Shown here piece by piece: positions 5,659 to 8,489 of a stretch of DNA of 8,489 nucleotides. Position 1 is the first letter of the stretch. The number at the start of each line of letters is the position of its first letter. The position numbers were made by a program, and so were the translations under genes. Source of the stretch: Rhodospirillaceae bacterium (lineage in GTDB: Bacteria > Pseudomonadota > Alphaproteobacteria > UBA7985); the NCBI GenBank assembly GCA_002700865.1, contig PAFB01000098.1:1-8489 (forward strand), read 5' to 3'. The notes under the pieces were generated by a model. That model searched no databases. It was not told the DNA's origin and worked only from the letters and a program-made list of their open reading frames with translations.

Positions 5659-6630
5659 CTAAGGAGCTGCTGGCGTGTCGTCGTCAGCAGTAGAGCGCTT
5701 GGCAGCGCTTCCCCCCGCACTGCTGATCGGGCTGTTGCTTGATTGGGCTTTTTGGCTTGGGTTGCTTGCGCTGATCTCGATTACTGTTGCGCTCAAAATA
5801 AGCGCAGCACCAATCAACTCGCGCGGGCCCAGAACTTCGTTGGCGATAAGCCAAGCAGATCCCAGCCCGAAAATGACCTCGGTCATCAGCAAAATTCCCG
5901 CCCGTCCGGGCGCCAACAACGTAATGGGCCAAATGGTCATCATCAGGATGGGCGGAATAATCAGCGCCATCAGCACCGATGTCGGCACGCTGCGGACCAG
6001 GGCTTCGGGTGTTGGTACGCTTCCCAAGCTGCCCCCGGCGATAACCAGAATAATGATCGTACAGACCGCGCCGCCAAGGACAAATGACGACGCCTGATCA
6101 AGCACCTTGACCCCGCCTGAGCGGAACAACACCGTTGAACCGATGGCCCACGTCATGCCTGCGATAAGCCCCATCCAGTCGCCCACGTTGCGCGGCCACG
6201 GCAGTTTAACGCCGATATCAAGAACCACGAGCAACCCGATCAGCCCCAGTCCCAGCGCCACCACCCGCCGGACGGTCAGTTTTTCCGAGAGGAAAAACAC
6301 CCCGATCAGCGTGCCCCAGAGCGGCGTCAGGTAGAACAGGAGGATCGCTCGGTTCACCTCCGTGAGCAGCAGTGACATTCCATAAAGCGTGAACGAAACC
6401 CCGCAAAACAACGCGACCGCGAGAAAGGTTCCAAGCTGTTGGCGAATGATGCGCCATCGGTAAATCGACAGAGGCAACAGCACCACAGAGGGTGCAACAA
6501 ACAACACCAGCGTGGCCCAAGCACCTTCCACACCGACCGCCTCTATCGCGCGCAACGGAATCCACAGCAGACCCCACAGCGCACCGCCAATCATCAAAGT
6601 CAGGCTGGCTCGGAACATAGGGTTGGGCAT
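5659..6630 (-). CDS. EamA/DMT-superfamily permease (drug/metabolite transporter, RhaT/YdcZ-like fold)
   Basis: A 323-residue inner-membrane protein with about ten hydrophobic segments (near 8-27, 37-57, 67-88, 92-114, 121-141, 151-169, 180-200, 215-238, 241-262 and 268-288), arranged as two EamA repeats. Seen: first repeat end LLFYLTPLWGTLIGVFFLSEKLTVRR at about 97-122, in which the SEKLT turn is typical; second repeat LLMTEVIFGLGSAWLIANE at 247-265 followed by GAALILSATVIE. Members export or import small metabolites, often amino acids or drugs; the substrate cannot be told. After the last helix comes a hydrophilic Ser/Ala/Asp-rich tail of about 35 residues (290-323), longer than usual. The ATG at 6630 has a weak AGAGA upstream. 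It is divergent from the saccharopine-dehydrogenase-like gene and convergent, 66 bp apart, with the secreted-protein gene. Confidence 0.88.
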   Translation of the reverse strand: MPNPMFRASLTLMIGGALWGLLWIPLRAIEAVGVEGAWATLVLFVAPSVVLLPLSIYRWRIIRQQLGTFLAVALFCGVSFTLYGMSLLLTEVNRAILLFYLTPLWGTLIGVFFLSEKLTVRRVVALGLGLIGLLVVLDIGVKLPWPRNVGDWMGLIAGMTWAIGSTVLFRSGGVKVLDQASSFVLGGAVCTIIILVIAGGSLGSVPTPEALVRSVPTSVLMALIIPPILMMTIWPITLLAPGRAGILLMTEVIFGLGSAWLIANEVLGPRELIGAALILSATVIEISASNPSQKAQSSNSPISSAGGSAAKRSTADDDTPAAP

Positions 6631-6874
6631 GAAACAATTCTCTTTTTGCGCGCGGAATGAAGATTGGGCGAGATGCGATCATCGTTCCTGAGTACTCAAG
6701 CCCGTTTCAAGGTCTGAGACAATGCCTTTGGTTTCACTCTCTGAGCTTTTCGGCTCACAGCCCTGATCGCTTTGGTGAGTGCGACTGACCGCATGGCTCG
6801 GGTCTTGGCATTGCTGGCTGACAAGCTCAGGACCACGCGGCAAAGTATGGGCAGCTTTATTCAGCGAGGATCTC
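6631..6874. promoter_or_regulatory. Divergent intergenic region with a 10-bp palindrome
   Basis: A 244-bp gap between two divergent genes that should contain promoters for both. It holds the perfect palindrome TGAGTACTCA at 6689-6698, close to a second small dyad CGATCATCG at 6677-6685, and a 5-bp-stem dyad TGAGC/GCTCA around 6741-6756. I find no convincing -35/-10 pair on either strand. An in-frame GTG at 6779 would extend the downstream gene, but the added stretch does not look like protein. Confidence 0.35.
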
Positions 6875-8062
6875 ATGGCGCAACACAGTGACAAAAGTAT
6901 CGACATCGCGGTTTATGGTGCAACCGGGTTTACCGGTCGACTGGTGGCGGAGTATCTGGCCCTGACCTATCCCTCGGCGTCGGGCCTGCGCTGGGCTATG
7001 GCTGGACGCAGTGCCGACAAGCTCGAAGCGGTGCGGGACGAAATCGGCGCACCTGCGGACACGCCCTTGATTGTCGCGGACTCAGAGGACCGCGCCGCGC
7101 TTGAGGCGCTCGCTGCTCAGGCCAAGGTCATTCTCAGCACTGTGGGGCCTTACCAGCTGTACGGCAATGAGGTCATCGAGGTCTGCGCCCGTACCGGCAC
7201 CGACTATGTTGACCTGTGCGGTGAGCCGGTCTGGATGGCGGAGAAGATCGCGCAGCACAGCACGACGGCTCAGCAATCTGGGGCGCGGATTGTGTTTTCA
7301 TGCGGGTTTGACTCAATCCCGTTTGAGATGGGCGTGTTTTACCTGCAGCAGGAAGCACAGAAGACCTTTGGACAGCCGTGCACCCAAGTTGCTGGCCGGG
7401 TGTTGCAGATGAAGGGGACGTCGTCCGGCGGGACGGTCGCCAGTTTCCGCGCTTCGATGGCCGCCGCGATGAACAACCCCGCGCTGATCGAGATCATGAA
7501 GAACCCGTTTGCCCTGACCGAGGGTTTCCAGGGGCCTAAGCAACCTTCCAGCTCCAAGCCTCGCGAAGACGATGTTCTGGGCGGGCAATGGGTCGCGCCA
7601 TTCTTCATGGCTCCGATCAACACCAAAAACGTGCACCGCTCGAACAAGCTGCTGGGCCATGCTTATGGCGAGGACTTCACCTACAACGAAATGGTCGTCA
7701 CGGGACCGGGTGAGAAGGGCGAGGCGATTGCCCAAAAGGTAGCGGCCAGCGGTGGCGGTATGACGTCGAAGAGCGCGCCGCAACCCGTTGAAGGCCCCTC
7801 CAAAGAAGAACGCGAGAGCGGGCATTACGAGGTTCTGTTCGTCGGGAAAACAGCCGATGGCCAAACCGTAAAAGCCGGGGTCAAGGGTGATCGCGATCCG
7901 GGCTATGGCTCGACCTCAAAGATGATTGCTGAGGCGGCGCTTTGTCTGATCAAGGATCGCTCCGACACGCCCGGCGGTATCTGGACACCGGCGCCCGCGC
8001 TGGGTGAAGCGCTGCTGGACCGCTTGCAGGCCAACGCCGGGCTGACCTTTGACCTTCGGTAA
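6875..8062 (+). CDS. Saccharopine dehydrogenase-like NAD(P)-binding oxidoreductase (trans-acting enoyl reductase type)
   Basis: 395 residues, standard length for the bacterial SCCPDH-like family, in which mycobacterial trans-acting enoyl reductases are also found. Real substrates are mostly unknown, and true saccharopine activity is not implied. Seen: N-terminal Rossmann motif IAVYGATGFTGRLVAEYL at 11-28, the WAMAGRSADKL segment at 40-50 typical of NADP-binding members, ILSTVGPYQLYGNEVIEVC at 86-104, GTDYVDLCGE at 108-117 and FSCGFDSIPFEMG at 141-153, all family hallmarks. The ATG at 6875 is preceded by GAGGA at 5-nt spacing; an upstream in-frame GTG at 6779 is rejected. The mid-region 205-270 is variable. 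The gene is followed after 32 bp by a co-directional membrane protein gene, suggesting co-transcription. Cytosolic or membrane-peripheral. Confidence 0.9.
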   Translation: MAQHSDKSIDIAVYGATGFTGRLVAEYLALTYPSASGLRWAMAGRSADKLEAVRDEIGAPADTPLIVADSEDRAALEALAAQAKVILSTVGPYQLYGNEVIEVCARTGTDYVDLCGEPVWMAEKIAQHSTTAQQSGARIVFSCGFDSIPFEMGVFYLQQEAQKTFGQPCTQVAGRVLQMKGTSSGGTVASFRASMAAAMNNPALIEIMKNPFALTEGFQGPKQPSSSKPREDDVLGGQWVAPFFMAPINTKNVHRSNKLLGHAYGEDFTYNEMVVTGPGEKGEAIAQKVAASGGGMTSKSAPQPVEGPSKEERESGHYEVLFVGKTADGQTVKAGVKGDRDPGYGSTSKMIAEAALCLIKDRSDTPGGIWTPAPALGEALLDRLQANAGLTFDLR

Positions 8063-8094
8063 ATGCAAGTCGGCGGGTTGGGTCAGGTAGCGCC

Positions 8095-8489
8095 GTGAGA
8101 TCACGTCTATCCGGGTTGAGCTTTTTTGGTGTCGGTGTTGCGGCTGTTTTGGCCCTGCTCGCCGCTGATGACACAGCGCTTGATGCGACAGCGTCCGCGG
8201 TGGGTGTGCTGTTGATGCTCGGGTTCATTGCCTTGGAAATTCCCCGTGTTAAGGCCCTGCAAGTTTGGACTTCCGCCGTGCTGTTCGCGCTTGGGGTAGG
8301 CGCCATTGTGTCGGCGGCAGGCTTAGGGGCGGCCAGCGCTGAGCTGCTTTATCAAGGACTGGTGCGCAACCTGCAGTATCTCCTGTTGTTTGCCTCGATT
8401 GTCTGGTTACAGGTTCAGGCGACCCAAAGCCCTTCTTTGCTTGAACTGCGGGAACGGGCGATGCGGATGCCGAGCGGGTCGCGCGCGCC
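8095..8489 (+). CDS. Multi-pass membrane protein, 3'-truncated by the window
   Basis: The frame from GTG 8095 is open to the right edge (131 codons seen). The sequence is strongly hydrophobic, with segments near 8-23, 33-48, 57-76 and 94-108, separated by short charged turns (LEIPRVKALQ, LLYQGLVRN) and followed by a hydrophilic LLELRERAMRMPSGSR stretch that may be a cytoplasmic loop before further helices. The first residues form a signal-anchor-like helix. An AGGT lies about 7 nt upstream of the GTG, which itself overlaps the TGA (GTGA) of an 11-codon ORF that starts right after the stop of the preceding gene. That suggests coupled translation. I do not recognise the family; a small-molecule permease is possible. 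Confidence 0.65.
   Translation, partial: MRSRLSGLSFFGVGVAAVLALLAADDTALDATASAVGVLLMLGFIALEIPRVKALQVWTSAVLFALGVGAIVSAAGLGAASAELLYQGLVRNLQYLLLFASIVWLQVQATQSPSLLELRERAMRMPSGSRA

Noticed and set aside
6779..6874. N-terminal extension of the saccharopine-dehydrogenase-like protein from GTG 6779
   Set aside because: The extra 32 residues do not look like family sequence, while ATG 6875 has GAGGA at ideal spacing and starts just before the Rossmann motif.

Overview
The window looks like chromosomal DNA of a Pseudomonadota bacterium. It is G+C-rich, densely packed, has GTG as well as ATG starts with purine-rich ribosome-binding sites, and carries a one-chain L-serine dehydratase of the SdaA type. The sequence does not settle between Alpha- and Gammaproteobacteria. 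There is no rRNA, tRNA, CRISPR array, transposase or integrase, and both ends cut through genes.

Layout, left to right. (1) The 3' end of a group A FAD monooxygenase gene enters from the left on the + strand (3-881). (2) A four-gene minus-strand block (4587 down to 827) follows: L-serine dehydratase (sdaA), a DadA/glycine-oxidase-type FAD oxidoreductase, a 6-phosphogluconate-dehydrogenase-like NAD(P) oxidoreductase that appears broken, and an HD-domain protein with the residue pattern of the PhnZ/TmpB mixed-valence diiron oxygenases that cleave C-P bonds. The last two genes are joined by an ATGA stop/start overlap, and the HD gene overlaps the convergent monooxygenase gene by 55 bp. (3) A 309-bp divergent, partly A+T-rich intergenic region (4588-4896) has two perfect TATAAT boxes, an inverted repeat, and a structured sdaA leader with a possible 16-codon upstream ORF. 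(4) A secreted protein of unknown function (4897-5592, +) is convergent with an EamA/DMT permease (6630-5659, -). (5) A 244-bp divergent gap leads to a saccharopine-dehydrogenase-like NAD(P) enzyme (6875-8062, +), followed closely by a membrane protein cut by the right edge (8095-8489, +).

How the genes may work together. PhnZ-type enzymes release glycine (TmpB: glycine betaine) and phosphate from 1-hydroxylated aminoethylphosphonates. DadA-type flavoproteins oxidise or N-demethylate amino acids, or N-methylated aminophosphonates. SdaA turns serine into pyruvate and ammonia. A plausible reading of the minus-strand block is therefore a catabolic operon that moves an organophosphonate or N-methylated amine through glycine and serine to pyruvate, with glycine-to-serine conversion by GlyA elsewhere. 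This is inference. No phosphonate transporter or hydroxylase is in the window, and the dehydrogenase appears damaged.

The most useful points to follow are the HD oxygenase and its operon, the broken dehydrogenase, and the sdaA leader.
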